DNA of 64,000 bases from Nitrobacter vulgaris (GCF_002028545.1 NZ_MWPQ01000042.1:57726-121725); one strand, 5' to 3'. Shown: positions 1 to 7,891, counted from the first letter of the stretch. The notes: generated by a model not told the origin, from the sequence alone. Translations and numbers: made by a program.

Positions 1-39
1 TCGTGGAGGGCGACTCAGCGCCCGGGCCAGCGAGAATAA
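1..39 (+). CDS. Possible C-terminal tail of a gene entering from the left
   Basis: One forward frame is open from the first base and stops with TAA at 37-39, giving a 12-residue tail. A rho-independent terminator on the same strand starts 8 bases later, which is what the end of a real gene would look like. The tail is too short for any family call, so this rests only on the terminator. Confidence 0.2.
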   Translation, partial: SWRATQRPGQRE

Positions 40-46
40 ACATCGG

Positions 47-76
47 GGCGCGGCGGGACAGCTCGCCGCGCCTTTT
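47..76 (+). terminator. Rho-independent terminator
   Basis: A perfect 9-bp GC stem (GGCGCGGCG at 47-55 pairing with CGCCGCGCC at 64-72) encloses an 8-base loop and is followed by TTTT at 73-76. The T run puts it on the plus strand, so it probably ends a gene lying to the left of the window. Confidence 0.7.
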
Positions 77-210
77 CGCTACAACAGGTGGATGCGGTCG
101 GGCACCTCGCCATATCAGCGCAGCTGGCCCTCTCAGCATTAATGTTCACGCTGACCGATCCGCGCCGCCAGCGTGGCCGTACGCCACGAGCGTCAATCGT
201 TGAACCGACA

Positions 211-864
211 TCACCATCGCGCGTTGGCATAGTGCGTACGGCGTCGATGTTGACGGCGTGCCTCATGCCGTCCTCCGCTCCAGCCGCCAAGTTGGAAATG
301 GCCACTGTCGGCATGTGCCCATTGCGCCCCCGCAACTAGCCCGCAGGAGTTCGCCAGCGCGATTTCGTTGTGGGGCATGCGTGGCCGCGTGACGTTGCGT
401 CCGTACTGGTTGATATCGAGCGCCAATCCCGCCGGATGCAGAGAGCCATGCACACTTCCGTGCGCTCGCCAGCCTCCCATAAAACGGATCGGATAACCCT
501 GCCGGTCGAGAGCCGACACCAGACATTGAAAAGCACCAGTGGCGCGGTTGGCAACATGCGCCTTGGCACCCGAGGCCGAACGGATCAAACCGACCGCTCT
601 CCCCGCGCCCTCGGCCATGACCCGCGCAAGCCCGACGGGAATTCGTCTGTGCCCCTTGTGACGGACCCAGTGCCGGACAGCAACATGATGGGAATGCCAG
701 CTGGCGTGCTCCGCCGAGTCATACTGCGGGTTCCAGTTGCCATAGCAGGGGCGCATCGCGTCGCATCCCGTGGTGGCAACCTGCCATTTCTTAGAAGAAG
801 GTCTGGCCGATGAGGGTGTGGCAACAATGCAAATCATCGCCGATGCAATAAGCAGTCGGATCAT
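211..864 (-). CDS. Exported D,D-peptidase-like protein of the M15/extensin-like type
   Basis: This 217-residue protein starts with a signal peptide of about 20 residues ending in SSA. Its C-terminal half has the zinc-site pattern of M15 metallopeptidases (VanX and endolysin relatives): H143 and D150 in HPAGLALD, and H189 in DSGHFQ. Members of this fold cut peptide bonds in peptidoglycan or related cell-wall material in the periplasm, so a wall-trimming role is likely but the substrate is unknown. The start is placed at 864 rather than 879 because GGGAG lies a few bases before the ATG at 864. The tail after residue 195 is rich in Arg and His. The gene stands alone between long spacers. Confidence 0.82.
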   Translation of the reverse strand: MIRLLIASAMICIVATPSSARPSSKKWQVATTGCDAMRPCYGNWNPQYDSAEHASWHSHHVAVRHWVRHKGHRRIPVGLARVMAEGAGRAVGLIRSASGAKAHVANRATGAFQCLVSALDRQGYPIRFMGGWRAHGSVHGSLHPAGLALDINQYGRNVTRPRMPHNEIALANSCGLVAGAQWAHADSGHFQLGGWSGGRHEARRQHRRRTHYANARW

Positions 865-879
865 CGTATCTCCCGGCAT

Positions 880-1453
880 GCTGGAGTGAGGGGAACGCGG
901 GAACTAAGCCCCTGCTCTGAAATGTCCGGCACGGAACCGCTGGTCATGGTGGCAGGTACCTAGGACGGGCAGCCATGCCCTGTCCAGCTAGACGCGAACA
1001 GGCGAATGAATTAAGATTGACGGTCGAGGTTAAATTGCTTGAATGAGCAGCACGACGACGTCGATTCTGCGGCAAAAAGTCGAGCCGAATCAATTAGAAG
1101 AGACTACTGGCGGGAAACACGCCTAATCTCGGCTCGTGCGAGCCAAGAAGATAACTCTGGCTCATGAAGTCTAGGCTCCGCCAGCCGCAGACGTCCCATC
1201 CAATCCAGTTTAAAACATGAACGGTCAACCGGCCAATCGAGCCGGCGCCAAAACTGGCGTCCAAGACTTGGAATGCCGCCACGGTCCCTCTCAAAAACTC
1301 GTAGACACGGCGCACTCGCCGACCAGGCGCGCCCGCCTTGCACCAACTCGCTAGCGGTTTTTCTCCTTCGCGCATAAGTAGGGTCAACAACACCGCACTG
1401 GCTTCAGGAAGGAGCATGCTTGAAACGGGCGATCGAGACGACGGAGGCGAACG
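880..1453. other. Spacer of about 570 bases without a supported gene
   Basis: I see no conserved protein, RNA or clear terminator here. A minus-strand open frame crosses 1094-1693 but its translation is compositionally odd, has no recognisable domain and runs antisense to the small gene at 1454. The stretch just before 1454 carries that gene's ribosome-binding site. Confidence 0.5.
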
Positions 1454-1630
1454 ATGAATGATTTTTGGGAATGGCGCAGTTCTTCGCGAGAATTCGATGG
1501 CAAACCTGACGATATCGGTGGAGGTCACGGGAGTGACCGCACCAGAAGGGGTAAACTCGGTCTGATTATCGGCGTGGTCATGTTCGTTGTTTTGGCCGTG
1601 ATATTCGTAATTTTCGAATATGCGCAGTGA
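1454..1630 (+). CDS. Small single-pass membrane protein (58 residues)
   Basis: The ATG at 1454 is preceded by GGAGG with a 6-base spacer, a good ribosome-binding site. The product begins MNDFWEWRSSSREFD, has a polar Gly- and Arg-rich middle, and then one hydrophobic segment (about residues 36-54, with VVMFVVLAVIFVIF as its core) followed by a short tail EYAQ. This is the layout of a small inner-membrane protein with a cytoplasmic N-terminus. I do not recognise a family. The strong Shine-Dalgarno sequence and clean topology argue that it is expressed, but homologs would need a search to confirm. Confidence 0.6.
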   Translation: MNDFWEWRSSSREFDGKPDDIGGGHGSDRTRRGKLGLIIGVVMFVVLAVIFVIFEYAQ

Positions 1631-1837
1631 ACCCGCGTCATGAGTCTTAAGCAACGGCCGGCCATTTCCACCATTGGATGCGTGGAAGTGCATCTTCTTG
1701 GCCAGCGCTCGGTTGACTTTGCCGGGGCGCTTCGCTCATAAACGCGCGCAACCGCGCGCTCGTCATCCGGGCAGGTGCCTTTAATGTCATCCATGGTCGG
1801 TCGGGCCACTTCAGCAGGTGACATCCGATGGCGTTGC

Positions 1838-1923
1838 GGGGGAGTGTCCCGAGTGGCAAAGGGAGCTGACTGTAAATCAGCCGCCTTATGGCTTCGTAGG
1901 TTCGAGTCCTACCTCCCCCACCA
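1838..1923 (+). tRNA. tRNA-Tyr (anticodon GTA)
   Basis: The cloverleaf is complete: acceptor stem GGGGGAG (1838-1844) pairs with CTCCCCC (1913-1919), the anticodon loop reads CTGTAAA with anticodon GTA, there is a long variable arm as expected for bacterial tRNA-Tyr, and the T arm is GTAGG-TTCGAGT-CCTAC. The CCA end is encoded at 1921-1923. It sits just upstream of rlmB on the same strand. Confidence 0.97.
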
Positions 1924-2000
1924 TTCCCAAGTTCACCATTCTCAAATCTCCGATTGCTACGATTTTCTCGATAGATCCCACCCCCCCGAGACAAACACGC

Positions 2001-2846
2001 ATGAGCGATCGTGATCGAGAACCGCGATTCCGGAGGGGTTCACGGCCGGGGAGTGGCCACGTCAAGGATTCCCACCGGAAGGGCCCACCAAGGCATGGTT
2101 CGGTGCGGAGAGCTCGCGAGACCGGCCCCGATGGCCCAGCGGTGCTTTACGGCTGGCATACGGTGACAGCCGCGCTGGCGAATCCCCGCCGCCGTATCCG
2201 AAAATTGCTGCTTACAGAAAACGCCGCGCTGCGGCTCACGCATGAAAACATCAATACCCGGATCACGCCTGAAATCGTGCGTCCGAGTGCCATCGATCAG
2301 CGCCTCGGCCCCGACGCGGTGCATCAGGGATTGCTCGCCGAAGCCGATCCCCTACCCTCGCCTGACATCGAGACGCTGACGCAGGAAGGCATCGTGCTGG
2401 TGCTTGACCAGATCACAGACCCGCACAATGTCGGCGCGATCATGCGATCGGCCGCGGCTTTTGCGGTGAAAGCGATCGTCACCACGGCGCGCCACAGTCC
2501 CGAGGCCACCGGCGTGCTGGCAAAGTCCGCCTCTGGCGCGCTGGAGGTTGTGCCGCTGGTGCTGGTGCAGAATCTGGCGCGGGCGCTGACCCGACTGAAC
2601 GACCGCGGCTTCATGACCGTCGGCCTCGACAGCGACGGTGGCGAGAATCTCGCCGCCATCCAGTTGCGGCAACCATTGGCTCTGGTACTCGGCGCCGAAG
2701 GCAAAGGTCTGCGGCAGCTCACGCGGGATACATGCAGCGCGGTCGCGCGCCTCGACATGCCTGGTCACATCAAGAGCCTTAACGTCTCGAATGCCGCGGT
2801 GCTGGCGCTTTATATCGGCGCCAGCCATCTCGGCCTCATGCACTGA
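2001..2846 (+). CDS. rlmB: 23S rRNA (guanosine-2'-O-)-methyltransferase RlmB / TrmH family
   Basis: This 281-residue SpoU/TrmH-family enzyme transfers a methyl group from S-adenosylmethionine to a ribose 2'-OH in RNA, most likely G2251 of 23S rRNA. The N-terminus is basic and disordered (to about residue 45). An RNA-binding substrate domain follows, then the knotted SPOUT domain with its three motifs: DQITDPHNVGAIMRSAA near residue 132, VLGAEGKGL near 230, and MPGHIKSLNVSNAAVLAL near 255. The open frame runs upstream through the tRNA-Tyr gene, so the ATG at 2001, after the tRNA, is the reasonable start. The pairing of tRNA-Tyr with this gene is common in this bacterial group. Confidence 0.93.
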   Translation: MSDRDREPRFRRGSRPGSGHVKDSHRKGPPRHGSVRRARETGPDGPAVLYGWHTVTAALANPRRRIRKLLLTENAALRLTHENINTRITPEIVRPSAIDQRLGPDAVHQGLLAEADPLPSPDIETLTQEGIVLVLDQITDPHNVGAIMRSAAAFAVKAIVTTARHSPEATGVLAKSASGALEVVPLVLVQNLARALTRLNDRGFMTVGLDSDGGENLAAIQLRQPLALVLGAEGKGLRQLTRDTCSAVARLDMPGHIKSLNVSNAAVLALYIGASHLGLMH

Positions 2847-2900
2847 CGGCACGAAGACGCCGGGCATTGCGGGAACGCGTTTGTTTTTCAGGCGCGCCGA

Positions 2901-3431
2901 TCAGTTCTCATGATACCGCGCTGAATGACGGTAGTCATGATGTTGTCCCGATCCATAAATCACGCGCGGAAGAGCGGCGCGATCGCCATGGCGCGAAACA
3001 TGGCCGTGATGCCGGGTACGATTCCAGCGATAGCTGTACACGACCGGGCCGGTCGCGGGCGCGCCATCATAGTAGTGATGCATGGCGTGGGCATAACGAC
3101 CGCCGTCGTAAGGATAGAAGTAAGGACGACTGTAGGCATTCCATCCGGCAACGGCACTTTCCTGATAGGTCGGCACTGGTGCGAAATTGCCGGGACCGCT
3201 GAACACTGGCCCTTGATTGACATAATAGTACTGTGTCGGAGACGGCAGGCTCTCGTAGCCAGCGAAGCCGTAACCACCGTAATAGCCTGGATAATAACCC
3301 GATACGCAGGGGCTGTACGACAGGCATGGAGAGCATCCACTCGTGAACAACCCTCCACATGCCATTGCGGGCGCAACACTTGCGGCCACGATGGCCGCAG
3401 CCGCGACCATCCCGGAAATCATTTGACGCAT
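2901..3431 (-). CDS. Exported Tyr/Gly/His-rich protein of unknown function
   Basis: The 176-residue product has a signal peptide of about 25 residues (hydrophobic AAAAIVAASVA, then AMA before a Cys). The mature part starts with a cluster of four Cys residues, then is rich in Tyr, Gly and Pro (SGYYPGYYGGYGFAGYE), and ends in a His/Arg-rich tail. This low-complexity pattern is common in secreted or surface proteins of Bradyrhizobiaceae, but I know no function for it. It is convergent with rlmB and lies next to another small exported protein on the same strand, 47 bases away. Confidence 0.75.
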   Translation of the reverse strand: MRQMISGMVAAAAIVAASVAPAMACGGLFTSGCSPCLSYSPCVSGYYPGYYGGYGFAGYESLPSPTQYYYVNQGPVFSGPGNFAPVPTYQESAVAGWNAYSRPYFYPYDGGRYAHAMHHYYDGAPATGPVVYSYRWNRTRHHGHVSRHGDRAALPRVIYGSGQHHDYRHSARYHEN

Positions 3432-3478
3432 CTACTTTCTCCCGCTGTTTTCTTTGTTCGATTTGGGTCGTGTTGATC

Positions 3479-3922
3479 TCAACGAAAGTTTGGAGGCAAA
3501 CCCGAGGGTCCGATCTTGGGCGCGAGGATCACCGGAGGCGGCATCTGCGGGATGTCGGATTGCGCGGGCGTCGGGTTTGAACGAGCCGACCACGACTGAT
3601 GAAAGCTTTCGGCTCGCCGCAGTGGCTTGCGATTGGATGGCGGCTCGATTTCGAGGCGGCCGTAACCGGGCGCGCGGCCAAGACTCGGATAATAATGACC
3701 GACATGCGGTTCATAGACGTAGCGTCCGCCGTACACCGTGGGCTGCGGTTGTATCCTCCGAGAAAGTCCCCAATCGCCCTCGACGACGGCATAGGACGCA
3801 TCGACACCATTGATGATGATGGGAACGCCGGGACGTCCGGGAATCACAAACACCGGACCGCTGTCGGCCAGAGCCGTCAATGAGGTCCCGATCAAAATGG
3901 CCAGCACAAGTCCGATACGCAT
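3479..3922 (-). CDS. Exported hypothetical protein
   Basis: The product is 147 residues when started at the ATG at 3922, which has GGAG seven bases upstream; the open frame runs to 3970 but lacks such a site. It has a signal peptide (MRIGLVLAILIGTSLTALA) followed by a mature domain beginning with VFVIPGRPGVPIIINGVDAS. That segment is well ordered and likely conserved, while the C-terminal third is Pro-rich and probably flexible. It reads in the same direction as the Tyr/Gly-rich exported protein downstream, 47 bases away, so the two may form a small operon for envelope proteins. No function is recognised. Confidence 0.72.
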   Translation of the reverse strand: MRIGLVLAILIGTSLTALADSGPVFVIPGRPGVPIIINGVDASYAVVEGDWGLSRRIQPQPTVYGGRYVYEPHVGHYYPSLGRAPGYGRLEIEPPSNRKPLRRAESFHQSWSARSNPTPAQSDIPQMPPPVILAPKIGPSGLPPNFR

Positions 3923-4092
3923 CACTGGACTCCGGGTTATGGCAAACCCTAATCGAACCAACGCCGGCAAGGGTTAAGGCTGTCACCGAAACTTCCGGTA
4001 AGCCTAACGTCTCGGGATGCGCCGAGGTTCAAATGCGAACAATCCCGCCATCGAATTGTTAACGCAGGTCGCGCCTGCTCCCATCGTACGAG

Positions 4093-4287
4093 TTAGTCGC
4101 TCACGCTAAATATCTCTTCGATGGTCAGGTTGAATAGGCGGGCGATTTTGAATGCCAGCGGCAGGCTTGGATCATATCGTCCACGTTCGAGTGCATTGAT
4201 CGTCTGACGCGAAACGTCCAGTCGAGCAGCCAAATCAGCCTGTGACCAATTGCGTTGCGTACGAAGCTCCTGAATGCAGTTGTTCAT
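4093..4287 (-). CDS. XRE-family helix-turn-helix regulator (64 residues)
   Basis: This very small protein is almost entirely one Cro/C1-type DNA-binding domain. The helix-turn-helix covers SQADLAARLDVSRQTINALE (residues 15-34) and is followed by DPSLPLAFKIARLF and the typical ending TIEEIF. It starts at the ATG at 4287, only 7 bases after the stop of the membrane-protein gene upstream, so the two are translated together. Such two-gene cassettes (small membrane protein plus short XRE regulator) are widespread in bacteria and are usually self-regulating. The 18-bp palindrome at the head of the operon, at 4681-4698, is the natural candidate for its operator. Confidence 0.85.
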   Translation of the reverse strand: MNNCIQELRTQRNWSQADLAARLDVSRQTINALERGRYDPSLPLAFKIARLFNLTIEEIFSVSD

Positions 4288-4294
4288 CTGTAGC

Positions 4295-4672
4295 TCAGGT
4301 GGCCCAGAAGAACGCCCACAGGCCGCACAGCACCAGCCAAACAGTGAGGGCCGACAACCGTGGGAAGCCGGCATTTTCCAGAAAGCCGTAGCTGAACGTG
4401 GCGAGGGTCGTACCTGCAAAACCAAAAGCAAAAGCTTCCAGTTGCAGCCTGCGTTGCATCTCATCCGATCTGCGTGTGATTCCGACGATGGGCATGCATA
4501 GCAGAAGCGCCGGAATCATCGAGCCGAGGCTGATTGCGATACTCGCCGCTCTATCATCGGTGCCCCGCGCAAGCAGACGCAGCGAAATAATCAGGGTGAT
4601 TGCGTAGGTCGCCATGCTCAACGCGGCGGGAATCATGTTCCGCGCTAGCTTGGTGTATGTGTTCTGGTCCAT
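4295..4672 (-). CDS. Four-helix membrane protein paired with the XRE regulator
   Basis: The 125-residue product has four hydrophobic segments: around MIPAALSMATYAITLIIS, IAISLGSMIPALLLCMPIVG, FAFGFAGTTLATFSYGF and LTVWLVLCGLWAFFWA. Between helices two and three lies ITRRSDEMQRRLQLEA, a cytoplasmic loop pattern seen in small membrane proteins paired with XRE regulators. Two ATGs are possible (4681 and 4672). The first lies inside the palindrome, so I choose 4672, although neither has a strong Shine-Dalgarno sequence and the message could be nearly leaderless. It is the first gene of a two-gene operon. The function is unknown; it may tune the regulator. Confidence 0.72.
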   Translation of the reverse strand: MDQNTYTKLARNMIPAALSMATYAITLIISLRLLARGTDDRAASIAISLGSMIPALLLCMPIVGITRRSDEMQRRLQLEAFAFGFAGTTLATFSYGFLENAGFPRLSALTVWLVLCGLWAFFWAT

Positions 4673-4680
4673 TGTCCGCA

Positions 4681-4698
4681 TGTAAAGCTAGCTTTACA
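4681..4698. promoter_or_regulatory. Perfect 18-bp palindrome, probable operator of the XRE regulator
   Basis: TGTAAAGCTAGCTTTACA is a perfect palindrome touching the start of the two-gene regulator operon. A second half-site, GCTTTACA, lies at 4729-4736. On the minus strand a TTGACA box (4724-4719) falls between them, so the palindrome would cover the -10 and start region. Binding by the 64-residue XRE protein is inferred from position and symmetry. Confidence 0.55.
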
Positions 4699-4982
4699 CT
4701 CACGCAAGTCACTCAACATGTCAAGTACGCTTTACATACCGACGAAGGCAGTCGATTTCCCTAGGCTGATTGTTCATCCCGATAGCCGTAGGACACACGA
4801 ATCCCCCGTCACGAACAGCGATGAGCGTATTTACCCGACAGGGTAGAAGATCACTTGGCGCACAGGGCCAGAAACCCGCTGCCACGCCCGCCACAGCAGA
4901 CCTCGCAACAGCTATGTTCCAACTACCATCGGATAAGAACCCATAGCCGTCAGCGGAAGACTGCGTTAAATAGCGCCTCTTC

Positions 4983-5058
4983 GCCCGCTTAGCTCAGTTG
5001 GTAGAGCAGTGGTTTTGTAAACCTCAGGTCGCTGGTTCGAGTCCGGCAGCGGGCACCA
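4983..5058 (+). tRNA. tRNA-Thr (anticodon TGT)
   Basis: The acceptor stem GCCCGCT (4983-4989) pairs with AGCGGGC (5048-5054), the anticodon loop is TTTGTAA with anticodon TGT, and the T arm reads GCTGG-TTCGAGT-CCGGC. CCA is encoded. One oddity is a T-T mismatch at the second pair of the anticodon stem (GTGGT against ACCTC). All other stems pair well, so it is probably functional. Confidence 0.95.
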
Positions 5059-5386
5059 TCTCAGAGATGCCAGAGCACTAGATCGTCGCGCGTGCGGAAC
5101 CTGCTGGTCGATAAAGCATGGGCCGGGTGTGCGGACGCGTGCCCCTGCAAGGAGCCGCATCCGCCATGCTGAGTGTTTTGCGTACTATAGACACATCGGC
5201 GGAATGTCGTCGGTGGGGTGATGGATGCAGCGCCTCCCGGTAGGACAACAATGATCCGTAGGGACGACAATGATGCATCTTGCGTTAGGATCGAAACATC
5301 CTGCCAGTCCGCAGCTAGGGCAGCCTAGCCGCGTCCTGTCCTTTTATCACCTGCGCGGACATGCCGTCCCTGTCACCGGAGGCTGC
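5059..5386. other. Spacer of about 330 bases between tRNA-Thr and the SulP gene
   Basis: No gene is supported here. At about 5242-5275 there is a short imperfect direct repeat (GTAGGACAACAATGAT followed by GTAGGGACGACAATGAT, 19 bases apart). No clear terminator for either neighbour is seen. Confidence 0.4.
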
Positions 5387-7183
5387 TCACGTCAGCGCCT
5401 CCTCCTCTTCCTCTTCCGCCGCCGCGTCGCGCCGCGCTACCCCGCTCTGCGCGAGCTTGCTATGCGTGCCCCTGCTATGCGCGACCCTGCTATGCGCGGC
5501 CTTGACGCCCTCAGCCAGATCGCTGCGAAATCGCACGTAAGGCGGCTTCACGCCATGGATCAGAAGCGTGCGCCGGATCGCGGGAGACGCTCCGGTAATA
5601 TAGACGGGCGCTCGCCGGCGATGCGTTTTGTGCACAAAGCCCTCAATCGCTGCAGCTCCGGAGGAATCGATCACCGGCACGTCCGAGAAATCGATGACGT
5701 AGGCTTTCGGATGGTCGCCAATACTGTCGAGCGCCGCGCCGACATTCGCCGCCGCCCCGAAAAAGAACGCCCCGGAAATCCGGTGAACGGCCACATCGGG
5801 ATCAGTGGCGAGGGCGACATCATACGCTTTCCGGCCATTGCCATTGACCCTGACCGACTCGTCCCCGTCGGTCAGCGAACGCGCGTTCTCGACTTCCACC
5901 ATCTTCGCCATGCGATGCAGGAATAGGAGCGCCGCGATACCGAAGCCGACAAGAATGCCTTCGATGAGGCCACTGAAGATCACCAGCAAGAACGTAACCA
6001 CTAATACCACCGCGTCGCTGCGCGAGGCACGCAGAAGCATTGCGAATGCGTGCCTTTCGGCCATGTTCCACGCGACCACGGCCAGCACGGCGCCGAGCGC
6101 GGCCAGCGGGATGTACGAAGCGAGTGGTGCGGCGACGAGCATGAACAGCAACAAAAACACCGCATGCAGCATGCCCGCGACCGGGCCGTGCGCACCGGAG
6201 CGCACATTCGTTGCTGTGCGGGCGATCGTGCCGGTTACACAGAAGCCGCCAAAAAACGGGGAAACGATGTTGGCTATACCTTGCGCCACAAGCTCGCAGT
6301 TGGAACGGTGTCGCTCTCCGCTCATGGAGTCGGCCACCACCGCCGATAACAGGCTCTCGATAGACCCCAGCAGCGCGAATGACAGGGCAGCGGGCAGCAC
6401 CTCAGTGATCTTCTCCAGCGAGATCACAGGGAGCATGGGTGCTGGCAGCGTTTGGGGAATGCCACCGAAACGGGTGCCGATGGTCTCTACCGGCAGGCCG
6501 AGCAACCAAACCGCAACCGAGGCAACACCGACCGACATCAGCATCGCAGGCCAGTAGGGACGGAAGTAACGTATCGCGACGATCAACGCGATCGTCGGTA
6601 CGGAGACGGCCACCGCCGCCGCGTTTATGGTCGGCAATGCCGCGCTAATGGCTGCCAGCTTGTGAATCAGCTCCCCAGGCTCTTTGCCCGCAAGAGTGAG
6701 ACCGAGTAATTCGGTGAGTTGGCTGGCGAAGATGATCACGGAGATACCCGCCGTGAACCCAATCGTCACCGGAAACGGAATATATTTGATGAAGGTCCCG
6801 AGCCTCAGCAGTCCCACCACAAGCTGGACGACGCCCGCAATCACGGTGGCAAGGAGCAGTCCTTCCACGCCGTGAAGCGCGACGGTCGTGGCGACAAGGA
6901 CGATGAACGCGCCCGCAGGGCCGCCGATCTGAAATCGGCTGCCGCCAAGAAACGAGACGATGAATCCGCCGATGATCGCAGTGTACAAGCCACGGTCCGG
7001 AGTCACGCCGGAGGCGATGGCGATCGCCATGGAAAGCGGCACCGCCACGATGGCGACGGTCAGCCCGGCGAGAACGTCTGCGCGGAAATCCCTAAAGTGG
7101 TAGCCTTCCCGGAGGACCGTGACGAGCTTGGGTGTAAATGCTTCAACAAAGGTCGGTTCAACCGATCGCGCAGTCATAGCCAT
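5387..7183 (-). CDS. SulP-family anion transporter with STAS domain
   Basis: The 598-residue protein belongs to the SLC26/SulP family of inner-membrane anion carriers (sulfate, bicarbonate or other anions). The N-terminal part (about 15-430) is a transport domain with many hydrophobic helices and the family pattern RADVLAGLTVAIVAVPLSMA near residue 35. A STAS domain follows (about 460-560), including VIDFSDVPVIDSSGAAAIEG. The tail is unusual: short His/Ser repeats and then a run of Glu. The gene starts 9 bases after the XRE-type regulator on the same strand, so the two form an operon. The anion cannot be told from sequence; bicarbonate or sulfate are the usual choices. Confidence 0.9.
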   Translation of the reverse strand: MAMTARSVEPTFVEAFTPKLVTVLREGYHFRDFRADVLAGLTVAIVAVPLSMAIAIASGVTPDRGLYTAIIGGFIVSFLGGSRFQIGGPAGAFIVLVATTVALHGVEGLLLATVIAGVVQLVVGLLRLGTFIKYIPFPVTIGFTAGISVIIFASQLTELLGLTLAGKEPGELIHKLAAISAALPTINAAAVAVSVPTIALIVAIRYFRPYWPAMLMSVGVASVAVWLLGLPVETIGTRFGGIPQTLPAPMLPVISLEKITEVLPAALSFALLGSIESLLSAVVADSMSGERHRSNCELVAQGIANIVSPFFGGFCVTGTIARTATNVRSGAHGPVAGMLHAVFLLLFMLVAAPLASYIPLAALGAVLAVVAWNMAERHAFAMLLRASRSDAVVLVVTFLLVIFSGLIEGILVGFGIAALLFLHRMAKMVEVENARSLTDGDESVRVNGNGRKAYDVALATDPDVAVHRISGAFFFGAAANVGAALDSIGDHPKAYVIDFSDVPVIDSSGAAAIEGFVHKTHRRRAPVYITGASPAIRRTLLIHGVKPPYVRFRSDLAEGVKAAHSRVAHSRGTHSKLAQSGVARRDAAAEEEEEEALT

Positions 7184-7191
7184 CCCTTATT

Positions 7192-7482
7192 TTATGCCGC
7201 TTGATGAATGGAGGGATCATCCGGGGGCAGGCAGCTGCCGTCCGGTAATTTTTGCTTTTGGTTAGAATGTGTTATCGCCTGGTGGGGAGTCTGGGTGCGT
7301 GAAGCGGGCTCTGCATCCGTCCCCTCGCTTCTCGCGTTCTCGACGATTTTGGTGAGCGTGTGGACGACCCAATGCACGATCCCCTCGCTGGCCTCCATCC
7401 GCTCGATCATCGGCTGCGACACCGTGGACATCTCGACCAGTTGCTTCTGGTCGGTGCCGAGTAAGGCGCGGGCAGCACGCAT
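7192..7482 (-). CDS. XRE-like helix-turn-helix regulator upstream of the SulP gene
   Basis: The product (96 residues from the ATG) begins MRAARALLGTDQKQLVEMS and contains the short HTH TVSQPMIERMEAS. Proteins of this type usually begin a few residues earlier with a sequence like SLITSTQMRAARALLG. Here that longer N-terminus is encoded in frame and could start at a CTG at 7500, which has GGGAG seven bases upstream, while the ATG at 7482 has no ribosome-binding site. The real protein may therefore be 102 residues. Its tail is unstructured. It is co-transcribed with the transporter and probably represses the operon through the two repeats at 7518-7560. Confidence 0.72.
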   Translation of the reverse strand: MRAARALLGTDQKQLVEMSTVSQPMIERMEASEGIVHWVVHTLTKIVENARSEGTDAEPASRTQTPHQAITHSNQKQKLPDGSCLPPDDPSIHQAA

Positions 7483-7517
7483 TTGCGTGGAGGTGATCAG
7501 GCTCGCTCTCCCGGCTC

Positions 7518-7560
7518 AATGTACCCTATTTTACATTCGTAATGTATCTTACTTTACATT
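7518..7560. promoter_or_regulatory. Two tandem inverted repeats AATGTA-N8-TACATT, probable operator
   Basis: The motif AATGTA, eight bases, TACATT occurs at 7518-7537 and again at 7541-7560, exactly 23 bases apart, just upstream of the regulator-SulP operon. Both half-sites match perfectly in both copies while the spacers differ, which indicates selection on the half-sites. The 23-base period is about two helical turns, suiting two dimers on one DNA face. Binding by the adjacent XRE-like protein is inferred. Confidence 0.6.
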
Positions 7561-7891
7561 TGAAATATCAAGTACGACAAATAACCGCACCTTGTAGCAG
7601 ATACCTTCGTCGCCCGGCTATTACTGCCCGCGCCGCCTCAATATCAGGCTGCGATTTTTCCACGACAGGTCAGCCTTCCTGACCGAGCCGGCGATGGACA
7701 ATCAGCGCCCCGGCAGGAAAACCGGAGCAGACGCAACAACAGGGGGCGAGGCACCCCGCCACATGCCGCGGATCGACCGAGGTCGGGGGAAGACTTTACC
7801 GTGGACATTCTATCGTCCAGCAACCACCTCGGAAGCTGCCATTCTATTGGAGCGGATGAACCAGGCGGCCAGCCGCACCGTTGGAGGTTGC
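7561..7891. other. Spacer of about 330 bases upstream of the YdeI-like gene
   Basis: It holds the divergent upstream regions of the SulP operon and the YdeI-like gene. A frame open from 7694 runs into the downstream gene, but its extra 66 residues look non-conserved and GGAGG sits only before the ATG at 7892. Confidence 0.4.

Noticed and set aside
1094..1693. 199-residue minus-strand open frame
   Set aside because: No recognisable domain, uneven composition, and antisense to a small gene with a good ribosome-binding site.
1818..2000. Extended N-terminus of RlmB
   Set aside because: It would be translated from the tRNA-Tyr gene; the family start is at 2001.
5805..6557. 250-residue plus-strand frame in the SulP gene
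   Set aside because: Antisense shadow; the minus-strand product has full SulP motifs.
7694..7891. Extended N-terminus of the YdeI-like gene
   Set aside because: The added 66 residues look random and the GGAGG site lies only before 7892.
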